A program made the position numbers and the translations under genes. A stretch of 64,000 bases of DNA from Bacteroidia bacterium (GTDB lineage Bacteria > Bacteroidota > Bacteroidia > Bacteroidales > F082): positions 104,212-168,211 of the forward strand of contig JAJTAY010000023.1 in NCBI GenBank assembly GCA_021287165.1, given 5' to 3'. The notes under the pieces are model-generated. The model was not told where the DNA came from, made no database searches, and saw only the letters and a list, made by a program, of their open reading frames with translations. Of this stretch, positions 25,774-34,454 are shown piece by piece (position 1 is the stretch's first letter; each line of letters opens with the position of its first letter).

Positions 25774-28098
25774 TCAGCAGTTATTCTTTTCTTCCTTTTC
25801 CTGCTCCTGCTTTTCGGAGCGTGTTTTAAACCTGAGCAGCGTAAACACACCTATAGCGGCAAGGGCCAGCACTACAATTTCACCCATGGTATCCAGCGCC
25901 CTGAAATCTACCAGAATCACGTTGACGATATTGCGACCGTGAGCAAGGGTGTAGCTGTTGTCGGTAAAATAGCTGCTGATGCGTTCGCCGGCCGGCAGCT
26001 GTAACGCAAGTAAAACCAGCAGGCTCATTGCAATGCCTGCCACCGACGAAATGAAGGCGTCGCGGCGGCGGATGCGTGCCGTGCTGATCTCGCCGAAACG
26101 CGGCACTCTGTAAACGATAAACACCAGTAGAAGTACCGTAAGCGTTTCGATGGAGAATTGCGTAAGTGCCAGATCGGGTGCGCTGAAGAGGGCAAACAGC
26201 AAGGCCATTCCGAAGCCTGTGATGCCCAGGGCCGCCACTGAGCTCAACACGGTTTTCGAGGTGATGGCCTTATAGGTGGAGATGATCATCAGCAGCACAA
26301 TCATCACTTCGTGAAAGTAAACGTCGTCAAAGCCAATGGTCAGGCCGCCAAGCACCCCAAAACGTATGGCGGTGTAGAAAATGAGCAGGGTGAAAGTGGA
26401 TAAAATCCAATAGTAATAATGCCTTAGCTTTCCGTCCTGAAAGAAGTTGGTCTGCAAATCGGCCCAGCGCAGCAGTCCGTCAAGACCGCGTTCGTAAGCT
26501 TTTTCCGGTCCAAAGTCTCCGAGCCTGTCAAAAAGCGCAAGACGCTGAAGCCGGCCTGTCAGCATATACCAGCCTGCTCCCGCCAAGAGGGTAATGATGC
26601 TGAGCATCAGGGCAGTGTTGAAGCCATGCCAGAGCACAAGCTTAACACCTTCTGCGCCTGAAATATTAACGATGGCTGTATGCAGGAGCTGCGAAACGCT
26701 CTCCGGAAACAGACCGGCTATTAATCCGGCCATTCCAAGGATCATTGGTCCGATCCACATGGCGAAAGGTGCATCATGGGGCGCTTGTGGGGTGGTCTGG
26801 AAGCTGCCGAAGAAAGGTTTAACGACCACCAGGGCTGCTGTGGCTACCAGGAAAACATTGGTAAGCAGGGCAATAAACGTCAGCAGCAAATGCTGCTGGG
26901 GCATGCCCAATGCCGATTCATAAATAAGCTCTTTGGCAATGAACCCCAGAAAAGGCGGGATACCGGCATAGGAGAGACCCGCCAGCGCGGCCGCGGTAAA
27001 GATGAGAGGCATTTTTGTGCGTAGCCCTCTCAGCTGACGAATGTCGCGCGTTCCAGTTTCGTGGTCGATTGCCCCGGCCACCAGAAACAGTGCGCCCTTG
27101 TAAAGCGAGTGTACCAGCAAAAATGTTATTGCTGCAGTGATGGCATATTTTCCGCCTGAACCGATAAGGAACACCATGATGCCCAAAGCACTCACAGTGG
27201 TATATGCCAGTATGCGTTTGAGGTCGGTTTGCCCGGTGGCCATGGCGGCACCCGCGAGCATGGTGATTCCGCCAAAAATCATCAGGCTCTGATGCCAGAG
27301 CGGGTCTCCCATAAACATGGGATTGAGTCTGGCCAGCAGGAAAACCCCAGCCTTGACCATGGTGGCCGAATGCAGATAAGCGCTTACCGGCGTGGGGGCT
27401 TCCATGGCGTTGGGAAGCCAGAAATGAAACGGAAACTGGGCCGATTTGGTAAAGGCACCGGCCAAAATCAGAACGAGGGTAGCAATATATAAAGAGCTGT
27501 TAATCAGGTTTATACCAGAGTCGATCATGCCCGATAGGCTGTAAGTGCCGGTTGCATTGCCGACCATGATGAGTCCGGCCAGCAGCGCCAGCCCACCCCC
27601 GCCTGTAACGAGCAGGGCCTGAAGGGCCGCCTTGCGCGATTTGAGGCTTTCGTGCTTGAAACCAATGAGCAGAAACGAGCTGATACTGGTGAGTTCCCAG
27701 AAAACGAAAAGCGCGAAGATGTTGTCCGACAATACCACCCCGATCATCGAGGACATGAAGAACAGAATGTAAGCGTAGAATCGTCCTTCTTTAGGGTCGT
27801 GATGCAGATAGGCCGAAGCATAAAACACAACAAGTGTGCCTATTCCGGTGATAATCAGGGCAAATAAAAGGCCCAGCCCATCGATCAGAAAATCGAGGCC
27901 TACATCCATTGAAACAAACCAAAGATAGTTGAAAACCAAAGGTTTGCCCTGCTGAATTTCGGGCAAGAAACTGGTAAGCCATGCAAACATGGCCAGTGGA
28001 ACCAGGGTGAGCCATTTGCCCGAACGTGCCGGATCGAGCCGGTGAATAAGCGGGGCCAAAATGGCCGCCAAAAATCCTAAAGCGATGAGCAAAATCAT
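25774..28098 (-). CDS. mrpA: Mrp-type Na+/H+ antiporter subunit A
   Basis: A 774-residue membrane protein homologous to complex I NuoL, of normal MrpA length. The proton-channel core is in the N-terminal two thirds (FWELTSISSFLLIGF, PFHFWLPNAMEAPTPVSAYLHSATMVKAG split over helices 7-8), and the C-terminal third holds the MbhD/MbhE-like helices (LALTQFSIETLTVLLLVFIVYR). It is the largest subunit of the seven-protein Mrp complex, which exports Na+ in exchange for H+. It is the last gene of the operon here, whereas mrpA is first in the classical order. It overlaps mrpG by 4 bp. Confidence 0.93.
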   Translation of the reverse strand: MILLIALGFLAAILAPLIHRLDPARSGKWLTLVPLAMFAWLTSFLPEIQQGKPLVFNYLWFVSMDVGLDFLIDGLGLLFALIITGIGTLVVFYASAYLHHDPKEGRFYAYILFFMSSMIGVVLSDNIFALFVFWELTSISSFLLIGFKHESLKSRKAALQALLVTGGGGLALLAGLIMVGNATGTYSLSGMIDSGINLINSSLYIATLVLILAGAFTKSAQFPFHFWLPNAMEAPTPVSAYLHSATMVKAGVFLLARLNPMFMGDPLWHQSLMIFGGITMLAGAAMATGQTDLKRILAYTTVSALGIMVFLIGSGGKYAITAAITFLLVHSLYKGALFLVAGAIDHETGTRDIRQLRGLRTKMPLIFTAAALAGLSYAGIPPFLGFIAKELIYESALGMPQQHLLLTFIALLTNVFLVATAALVVVKPFFGSFQTTPQAPHDAPFAMWIGPMILGMAGLIAGLFPESVSQLLHTAIVNISGAEGVKLVLWHGFNTALMLSIITLLAGAGWYMLTGRLQRLALFDRLGDFGPEKAYERGLDGLLRWADLQTNFFQDGKLRHYYYWILSTFTLLIFYTAIRFGVLGGLTIGFDDVYFHEVMIVLLMIISTYKAITSKTVLSSVAALGITGFGMALLFALFSAPDLALTQFSIETLTVLLLVFIVYRVPRFGEISTARIRRRDAFISSVAGIAMSLLVLLALQLPAGERISSYFTDNSYTLAHGRNIVNVILVDFRALDTMGEIVVLALAAIGVFTLLRFKTRSEKQEQEKEEKNNC

Positions 28099-28499
28099 AG
28101 CTCGTCCTCCTCTGCAATATCTTCCTCTTTCTCGGACTGCACCTCGCGCTGGGGCTTAACGCAACCCGTTTCCAGATTGATTTTGTCTTTGAGCTGGTCA
28201 GTCACCGTTCCTTTCCACATGGGTAATTCCGCCACATAGGCGGCAATGCCCAGCATATGCGATCCTACCGGAACACTCAGAATGAGAAAAACAATTACCC
28301 CGAGCACATGCAGGGCCTGACCGAGGCTGCCAAAGTGAATGGCCACGGCAAGCAGCATGGAAGCCACCCCGAAAGTGGCCGCGATGGTGGCCGACGACAT
28401 GCGCAGATATACATCGGGCATGCGTAGCAATCCGATCGAGGCGATGAGGATAACCAGTGCCCCAATCAATAGTAATGCTATTACAAGTATCTCAGCCAT
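28095..28499 (-). CDS. mrpG: Mrp antiporter subunit G
   Basis: A 134-residue protein with three helices. The motif GLLRMPDVYLRMSSAT and ATFGVASMLLAVAI match MrpG/MnhG. The C-terminal 40 or so residues are charged and acidic (SEKEEDIAEEDEL) and extend beyond the usual subunit. It lies between mrpF (3-bp gap) and mrpA (4-bp overlap). Confidence 0.9.
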   Translation of the reverse strand: MAEILVIALLLIGALVILIASIGLLRMPDVYLRMSSATIAATFGVASMLLAVAIHFGSLGQALHVLGVIVFLILSVPVGSHMLGIAAYVAELPMWKGTVTDQLKDKINLETGCVKPQREVQSEKEEDIAEEDEL

Positions 28500-28502
28500 A
28501 GG

Positions 28503-28796
28503 TCAATGCAGGTCAAATCGGTCTTTTTCTTTTTTGCTTCGCATATGGTAAACGGCAAACCCCACCGAACTCAGGAAAGCGATTAGGGCCAGCACAAGGG
28601 TAATGTCGATGAGGACGTCCATGTCGTAGAGTACCGCATAGGCAGATAAGCCGCCTATGCTGACGATAACGAGCAGGTCGAGGGCCACCACCCGGTCCAT
28701 CAGGCTTGGCCCGCGCAGCACCCTGATGGTGATAAGCACCATCGAAAGCGCCATCATCGGCAATATCACATACAATATCCACTGATCCAGGCTCAT
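28503..28796 (-). CDS. mrpF: Mrp antiporter subunit F
   Basis: A 97-residue, three-helix subunit. RVLRGPSLMDRVVALDLL is the conserved MrpF segment with the membrane-embedded Asp, followed by DITLVLALIAFLSSVGFA. It overlaps mrpE by 4 bp. Confidence 0.92.
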   Translation of the reverse strand: MSLDQWILYVILPMMALSMVLITIRVLRGPSLMDRVVALDLLVIVSIGGLSAYAVLYDMDVLIDITLVLALIAFLSSVGFAVYHMRSKKEKDRFDLH

Positions 28797-29272
28797 CGCA
28801 ATACCTCCAGAAGTTTCTTTTCCAGTCCGTTTTTAATTTCTTCAATGGTGTCCTGCTCGTTTTCGCTCAGGTAAACGTTGTAAACATAGAGCACCGTACG
28901 GTCGTCCGATACGGCCAGGCTGGTGGTACCCGGTGTGAGGGTGATAAAGCTCGCAAGGGTTGCTATTTCAAAGTCGGTGCGGGCGTCGAGCGGTACGGCA
29001 ACAATGCCCGGACGGATATGTGGCTTCGAACGCAATATGTCCAGTCCCACACGCAGGCTGCCTTTTACGACTTCTTTGACAAAAAGAGAGGCGAAGGCGG
29101 CAGCTTTTGGCACGATTGTAACATATTTCGGCTTGCTTGGGGTGTTGCGGTGGGTAAACCAAATCACCAGATAACCCGCCAGATAGCCGAAGGCAAACTC
29201 GTCGAGCCTGAACTTCTGCGTGAGCGTCAGCCAGATGAAAGCCAGAAAAATGTTCATCAACAGGTATTTCAT
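28793..29272 (-). CDS. mrpE: Mrp antiporter subunit E
   Basis: A 159-residue subunit with two N-terminal helices and a cytoplasmic domain. The conserved segments are FAFGYLAGYLVIW, FVKEVVKGSLRVG and ITLTPGTTSLAVSDD. MrpE is needed for assembly of the complex. It overlaps both neighbours by 4 bp. Confidence 0.92.
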   Translation of the reverse strand: MKYLLMNIFLAFIWLTLTQKFRLDEFAFGYLAGYLVIWFTHRNTPSKPKYVTIVPKAAAFASLFVKEVVKGSLRVGLDILRSKPHIRPGIVAVPLDARTDFEIATLASFITLTPGTTSLAVSDDRTVLYVYNVYLSENEQDTIEEIKNGLEKKLLEVLR

Positions 29273-30816
29273 GGCGCAACCCCCAATACTTTAGTGATGT
29301 ACTCATTTGGATTAAGTAGCTGATTTGCAGCTTTTTCGGCAATTTGGAAAAAGGGCTCAGGGTAAAATCCGATCCATAGCGTAATGCCTGCAAGCATGGC
29401 TACGGGTAATATCAGAAGGATGTTTCGTCGGCTCAGGAGGCGCTCCGTGAAAGGGACGGCATCCTCCGGTGCAGGCGCCCAGAATCCCTCGTTCCAAATT
29501 TTAATCATCGAAAAGAGGGTCAGTAATCCCACAAACAGCGCTACAAACACAATGAGCCAACTTTGCAGATCGATACCGGCTTTGATCACCAGAAACTTGC
29601 TCCAGAAACCTGAAAGCGGAGGTATGCCTGCCAGCGAAAGCGCAGGGATGAGAAACAGCACAGCCAGCAATGGGTAAGCATTGAGCAGGCCGCCTACCCT
29701 GCGCACGTCGAATTGTCCGCTCACCCTTTCGACTACACCACCTACGAGGAACAGGTTTGCCTTGACGATGATGTGGTGCATGATATAGAACACCGCTCCG
29801 GCCAGCGCCAGCGGACTGAACAACGCCAGACCCATGAGCATATAGCCGATCTGGCTGATGATATGAAACGACAGGATGCGCCGTATATCATATTGCACGG
29901 CCGCACCCATTACGCCAACCAGCATCGTAAAACCAGCGATCCACAAGAGGATGTGGTGCGTAAACGCCACATTGGTAACGAAAATCAGGCTGAACACCCT
30001 GATCAGGCTGTAAACGCCCACCTTGGTGAGCATGCCCGCAAAAATGGCCGATATACTGATAGGAGGTGTGTGGTAGGAAGCCGGAAGCCAAAAAAACAAT
30101 GGAAATACAGCCGATTTGATGCCAAAAGCGACCAGGAAAAAAATGGAAACCAGCATCACCAATCCCTGCTGCTCCACCTGAGGCACTTTCACGGCCAGAT
30201 CGGCCATATTAAGGGTCCCGGTGAGGGCATACAACAATCCTACGCCGATAAGGAAAAAGGTTGACGATAACAGATTTATCGAAACATATTTTAAGGTGCC
30301 CTCGAGCTGAAACTTACGCTGGCCCAAAGAAAGCAGTACGAAGGACGAAATGAGCATCACCTCGAACCAAACATAAAGGTTGAAAATATCGCCGGTGAGG
30401 AAGGCCCCGTTGATGCCCATGTACATAATATTGAGCAGGGGATAGTAAGCAAACTGAATGCTCCGCCGGGCATCCTGCAGTTCCTCGTCGTGGTGCATGG
30501 ACGAGACCGAATAAACCGACACTGCAAAAGCCATTATGGTGGTGATAACTACCATAACCGCACTGAAAACATCGGCTACCAGGCTGATACCGAAGGGGGC
30601 TCGCCAGTTGCCTCCCTGCATTACCAGAATGCCATCGTTAAGTACGGTGTTCAAAAGCAGAATACCTATAACTACAAACAGCGCCGATCCTGCCACATTC
30701 ACCCATTGCTGCCATCTGCGGCTGTTCCAGAGGGCAAGCGTGATGAGGCCCAGCAGCAGCGGATAAAGTACCGGTGCGGCCACAAGCAGGCTGGTGTATG
30801 TATTGATTGAGGGCAT
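29269..30816 (-). CDS. mrpD: Mrp antiporter subunit D
   Basis: A 515-residue NuoM/NuoN-like channel subunit with about 14 helices. NLYVWFEVMLISSFVLLSLG contains the key Glu of helix 5, and KSAVFPLFFWLPASYHTPP the Lys/His region of helices 7-8. It overlaps mrpE by 4 bp and mrpC by one base. Confidence 0.94.
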   Translation of the reverse strand: MPSINTYTSLLVAAPVLYPLLLGLITLALWNSRRWQQWVNVAGSALFVVIGILLLNTVLNDGILVMQGGNWRAPFGISLVADVFSAVMVVITTIMAFAVSVYSVSSMHHDEELQDARRSIQFAYYPLLNIMYMGINGAFLTGDIFNLYVWFEVMLISSFVLLSLGQRKFQLEGTLKYVSINLLSSTFFLIGVGLLYALTGTLNMADLAVKVPQVEQQGLVMLVSIFFLVAFGIKSAVFPLFFWLPASYHTPPISISAIFAGMLTKVGVYSLIRVFSLIFVTNVAFTHHILLWIAGFTMLVGVMGAAVQYDIRRILSFHIISQIGYMLMGLALFSPLALAGAVFYIMHHIIVKANLFLVGGVVERVSGQFDVRRVGGLLNAYPLLAVLFLIPALSLAGIPPLSGFWSKFLVIKAGIDLQSWLIVFVALFVGLLTLFSMIKIWNEGFWAPAPEDAVPFTERLLSRRNILLILPVAMLAGITLWIGFYPEPFFQIAEKAANQLLNPNEYITKVLGVAP

Positions 30817-31163
30817 TAGTGATCAGTGGTTTTGAGTTCGTCGGAATCTTCGATGCCCGATTGCTGGTAAAGCTGCTGAATGAGCACAATGGTAAATGCC
30901 ATCACCCCGAAACCGATTACAATGGCCGTAAGTACAAGAGCCTGAGGCAATGGATCGGCTACGCTTTGAGCCACTTCGGAAGCACCTTCAGGAATAAGCG
31001 GAACCTTTGCACGCTGTACTCCGGCTACCGCAAAAATGAGCAGGTTGGCCGCATAGCTTAGCAGCATCAGTCCTATGATGAGCTTGATTATGCTTCGCCG
31101 CAAGATCATATAGATGGCTGCGCCAAACAGAACACCAATAAGCAAGGCTAGCAGGATATTCAT
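30816..31163 (-). CDS. mrpC: Mrp antiporter subunit C
   Basis: A 115-residue NuoK-like subunit with three helices. LRRSIIKLIIGLMLLSYAANLLIF (two adjoining helix parts) and DPLPQALVLTAIVIGFGVMA are the typical segments. The C-terminal tail is acidic. It follows mrpB after 4 bp. Confidence 0.92.
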   Translation of the reverse strand: MNILLALLIGVLFGAAIYMILRRSIIKLIIGLMLLSYAANLLIFAVAGVQRAKVPLIPEGASEVAQSVADPLPQALVLTAIVIGFGVMAFTIVLIQQLYQQSGIEDSDELKTTDH

Positions 31164-31167
31164 GTTT

Positions 31168-31578
31168 TCAGTTTGTCTGATTCAGATTTAACACGATGCT
31201 AGTTGTAACGCCCATCACCACAAGGTAAACGCCGATGTCGAACATCAGGATGTTGCTCATGTGGCCAATGCCAGGCAGAGTGGTGTGGTCCCAAAGGCCT
31301 GAAAACACCGGCAATCCAGCAAAAACCGGCGCAATACCGCTGCCAAGTGCTATAATCAGCCCGGGCAGAAGAAACATGACCGGACTTTTTGGAAAATATT
31401 TCTTGGTATGCTTCACGCCCCGCGCCATCACGTCCATGGCAAAGGCCATAGCAGCGATGAGGCCGCCAACAAATCCCCCGCCAGGCTCATGATGTCCTCT
31501 GAACAGAATAAACAGGGAGAACAGCAGCAGCACCGGAAGCAAAATGCGTGAGGCGGTTTTGAAAATGAGGGAGTGCAT
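31168..31578 (-). CDS. mrpB: Mrp antiporter subunit B
   Basis: A 136-residue four-helix subunit and the first gene of the operon. [21 protein letters not shown] is the MrpB signature and [19 protein letters not shown] the last helix. The ATG at 31576-31578 is preferred because the alternative TTG at 31615-31617 lies in the predicted -7 promoter box. Confidence 0.92.
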   Translation of the reverse strand: MHSLIFKTASRILLPVLLLFSLFILFRGHHEPGGGFVGGLIAAMAFAMDVMARGVKHTKKYFPKSPVMFLLPGLIIALGSGIAPVFAGLPVFSGLWDHTTLPGIGHMSNILMFDIGVYLVVMGVTTSIVLNLNQTN

Positions 31579-31614
31579 ATGCCTGTTGCCTTGTTGATTA
31601 CCTATTTCAACTAA

Positions 31615-31646
31615 CAAAAATAAGCCTTGTCTTGTTTACGGCCAAA
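31615..31646 (-). promoter_or_regulatory. Predicted promoter of the mrp operon
   Basis: On the minus strand TTTG (31643-31646) and TATTTTTG (31615-31622) are 20 bp apart, an exact -7 match. It would drive all seven mrp genes, which have gaps of at most 4 bp or overlap. Confidence 0.6.
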
Positions 31647-31839
31647 TGGCATATGCCTGCACAAAGCATTGAAAAATTGCGATTTACATGTTTTTAGACC
31701 TGAGAAGCAGCGCCATACATCAGCCGGTGGCCATTTATTAAAAAAACCTAAATCGGTATTTCGTCTCAGGCGACAATGCCCGCACATCACTGCAACCGTT
31801 GTAGAATGCTCGATGTCCGATTGTGGACCTGCAAACAGA

Positions 31840-31880
31840 TTGGTCAGGGTTTCGGGGGATATATTTGTTAATGAATTAAC
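31840..31880 (+). promoter_or_regulatory. Predicted promoter and inverted repeat upstream of the DUF4914 gene
   Basis: TTG (31840-31842) and TATATTTG (31860-31867) are 17 bp apart. GTTAAT-GA-ATTAAC (31867-31880) is a perfect 6-bp inverted repeat starting at the last base of the -7 box, so it covers the expected start of transcription. The remaining part of the 313-bp mrpB/DUF4914 divergent region shows nothing else. Confidence 0.5.
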
Positions 31881-31891
31881 AATTCATAATT

Positions 31892-33769
31892 ATGGAAAAA
31901 CACACGAAAATCCAACTTCCTAGAGCCGTTGAAAGCCTGTTTTCATCCACACTGCACAAGCCTGTTTGTTTCGAAACTGTGGACGAGCTGGCCGATGCCG
32001 CCACCGGAGGTCGCGAAAAGCTTGAATTTGAAGTGCAATATGATATTCCTGGCAAAGGACTTTATACAGAAGCCGTGGTGCACCGCGTCACCAACGGCAT
32101 CTCGGCCAATTACACCGATGTTTACATGCGTCGCCGCGACCCCGACACCATGCTCATAGCCGATGATCTGCCTTCGGACAAGGAACGCTTCGAAGAGCGC
32201 ATGGGCTATCCATTTTCCGGTCTTCGCAAGGAAACCTTCGATTGGATGAAGCAGCAGAAGCTGGCTTACTTTTTCTTTCGGATTGGAAAGCTCGACAACA
32301 GCCCTTACGGAATGGCCATAGCTCCTACCAATGCCGCCTTTTTTGCCATGGGGCTGGCCATGTTGCAGCACATGGTAAGGCCGTCGGAAATACCTGATAA
32401 TCAGAAAATATACGCAGTAGTTTATGTTGCACCTGTGTTCAGGCATACCCATTTCGACGGTAAACAGGTGGTAGTGCATAGCCGGCAAAAAGATTTGTAC
32501 GAGATTTTTTCCTACAACCTTTATCCTGGTCCCAGTGCCAAAAAAGGTATTTATGGCGTATTGCTCAACCTGGGCGAAAACGAAGGCTGGGTTACAGCGC
32601 ACTGCTCGGCGGTGGAGTCGGTCAGCCCCTACGACAACATCACCCGTTTCATGCACGAAGGGGCCAGCGGTGGCGGAAAAAGCGAGATGCTGCAACACAT
32701 CGTGCGCGAACGCAGCGGCGAGGTACTCATAGGCACCAACACCATTACCGGTGAGCGACGCACCATTCAGATTCCGCGATTTTGCGAAATCAACCCCATA
32801 GCCGACGACATGGCCACCATACACCCTGATCTGCAAACCGAAAGCAAACGCCTCCGCCTGCTCGATGCCGAAAATGCCTGGTTTATCCGTACCGACAATA
32901 TCACAGGCTATGGTATTGACCCTGTGCTCGAAAAGATAACCATCAATGCAACAAAGCCATTGCTGTTTCTCAACATCAAATCGCACCCTGGCGGCACGGC
33001 CCTCATCTGGAATCATACCGAGGATGCACCCGGAAAGCCTTGCCCTAATCCGCGCGTCATCGTGCCCCGCGATCTGTTCGAGGGCGTGGTGAGTCATCCG
33101 GTACACATCGATGTGCGCAGTTTTGGGGTGCGCACTCCTCCTAGCTCGCTCGAAAATCCCAACTACGGCATTCTTGGTCTCTTTCACATGCTTCCGCCTG
33201 CCCTTGCCTGGCTGTGGCGATTGGTTTCGCCCCGCGGCCATGCCAATCCGAGCATTGTTGGCACTGGCAAAGGCATGGAAAGCGAAGGCGTGGGTTCCTA
33301 CTGGCCCTTTGCCACCGGAAAAAAAGTGCGTCAGGCTAATCTGCTGCTCGAACAGATTGCCTCGAAAACCGACACCCGCTACGTGCTCACTCCCAATCAG
33401 TATGTCGGGGTGTGGAAAGTGGGATTCCGCGCACAACTGCTTATGCGCGAATACCTGACACGCCGTGGCAATGCTAAATTCCGCCCCGACCAGATCAGCC
33501 CTTCACGCTGTCCGCTTTTGGGCTACGAGCTTGAATATCTGACCATCGAAGGATCGAAGATTCCCAGCAGGTTCCTTAAAACCTACAAGCAACCGGAGTT
33601 GGGTCTTGAGGGTTATGATAAGGGCGCAGAAATTCTTACCACATTCTTTCACGGCGAATTGCAGCAGTTTCTCACCGACGAGCTTTCGCCCCTTGGCCGG
33701 AGCATCATCGAAACATGTCTTGCCGGAGGAACAGTGGAACAATACGAGCTGCTTATACCGCGAAAATAA
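31892..33769 (+). CDS. DUF4914 family protein, PEPCK-like P-loop kinase of unknown function
   Basis: A 625-residue protein that fits the length and pattern of DUF4914. The central MHEGASGGGKSEMLQHIV (about 252-269) is a P-loop of the kind found in phosphoenolpyruvate carboxykinase and HPr-kinase folds. Other conserved stretches are RKETFDWMKQQKLAYFFFR, YVAPVFRHTHFDGKQ and KSHPGGTALIWNHTEDAPGKP. A nucleotide-binding, phosphotransfer or carboxykinase-like role is inference from the fold; true PEPCK substrate motifs are not evident. It is a monocistronic gene with its own promoter and a strong terminator. It is cytoplasmic, as there is no signal peptide. Confidence 0.8.
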   Translation: MEKHTKIQLPRAVESLFSSTLHKPVCFETVDELADAATGGREKLEFEVQYDIPGKGLYTEAVVHRVTNGISANYTDVYMRRRDPDTMLIADDLPSDKERFEERMGYPFSGLRKETFDWMKQQKLAYFFFRIGKLDNSPYGMAIAPTNAAFFAMGLAMLQHMVRPSEIPDNQKIYAVVYVAPVFRHTHFDGKQVVVHSRQKDLYEIFSYNLYPGPSAKKGIYGVLLNLGENEGWVTAHCSAVESVSPYDNITRFMHEGASGGGKSEMLQHIVRERSGEVLIGTNTITGERRTIQIPRFCEINPIADDMATIHPDLQTESKRLRLLDAENAWFIRTDNITGYGIDPVLEKITINATKPLLFLNIKSHPGGTALIWNHTEDAPGKPCPNPRVIVPRDLFEGVVSHPVHIDVRSFGVRTPPSSLENPNYGILGLFHMLPPALAWLWRLVSPRGHANPSIVGTGKGMESEGVGSYWPFATGKKVRQANLLLEQIASKTDTRYVLTPNQYVGVWKVGFRAQLLMREYLTRRGNAKFRPDQISPSRCPLLGYELEYLTIEGSKIPSRFLKTYKQPELGLEGYDKGAEILTTFFHGELQQFLTDELSPLGRSIIETCLAGGTVEQYELLIPRK

Positions 33770-33795
33770 ATTCTTGTACTGTTTTGGTTGAAATT

Positions 33796-33826
33796 AGGGC
33801 TTGCCGATAAAAAGGCGGGCCCTTTT
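33796..33826 (+). terminator. Rho-independent terminator after the DUF4914 gene
   Basis: A 10-bp stem AGGGCTTGCC / GGCGGGCCCT (two G-T pairs) with loop GATAAAAA is followed by TTTT, 26 bp after the stop codon. Confidence 0.75.
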
Positions 33827-33836
33827 CATTTGGATA

Positions 33837-34280
33837 TCAGTTAAATATCCTCAACATGCCACCGTTGTAGGAAGTGTTGTATTGTATCATCGGCCAACGG
33901 CCCGTCCCCTGAAAAATACTGCCATCGAGCAAGGAATAGGTGGTGCCGGTGCAGGTATCCTTGGCAAAAGGGTAGTGCTGGTCAACGATCAGGCGGGTGC
34001 AGTTGTTTCCGTTGCAGCATTTGTTGGGCTCGTTGGGCGGTATGCGGTCGAAGGCCACGAAGTCGGTCTGGTTGATGCGATGCACAATGATGCCGCGGCT
34101 GGGCAGGTCGGAAGTCAGATACATCCAGCCCCCGGCCGTGTTCAGCGGCTGATACTGGGTGCTGTTGGGGTTAATAACGAAATTGATGTACACATTCGGA
34201 ATGTTGGGGTTACGCTCCTCCTTGGCGCAAGAGCCCAACATCAGCCAAAACAGCAATAAGAAAATATTGACAAAGCGCAT
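33837..34280 (-). CDS. Lipoprotein with a Rieske-like C-terminal pattern but without cluster ligands
   Basis: A 147-residue protein with a signal peptide and lipobox LGSC (Cys about 18). The middle and C-terminal parts (GGWMYLTSDLPSRGIIVHR, DFVAFDRIPP, TYSLLDGSIFQGTGRWPMIQY) follow the order of Bacteroidota Rieske-fold lipoproteins, but no CxH pair is present; the cysteines seen are in NKCCNGNNC and DTCTG. It is therefore unlikely to bind a 2Fe-2S cluster, and a structural or lost function is more probable. The ATG at 34278-34280 is used instead of a TTG 9 bases upstream. It is a single gene, convergent with the DUF4914 gene. Confidence 0.6.
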   Translation of the reverse strand: MRFVNIFLLLFWLMLGSCAKEERNPNIPNVYINFVINPNSTQYQPLNTAGGWMYLTSDLPSRGIIVHRINQTDFVAFDRIPPNEPNKCCNGNNCTRLIVDQHYPFAKDTCTGTTYSLLDGSIFQGTGRWPMIQYNTSYNGGMLRIFN

Positions 34281-34454
34281 CAGATCCAAAATCTTTCACC
34301 TCTGCAAAGTAACGCCATTTGTGATTTGTCATTGTACGGGCAAGCCGTAATTTATTGTTCTGTGTATCTTACACGGTTTTAAGCCGAAAAACCTCAAAAC
34401 AATGTTATTTTGCATGCGATTGTCCATAACGCGAATATTTGTTTATTGCCCTTT

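Noticed and set aside
31627..31923. A 98-codon plus-strand frame in the mrpB/DUF4914 gap
   Set aside because: Composition is not protein-like and it overlaps the real DUF4914 start and both predicted promoters.
31943..33436. A 497-codon open frame on the minus strand opposite the DUF4914 gene
   Set aside because: Shadow frame; the plus-strand product has the P-loop, promoter and terminator.
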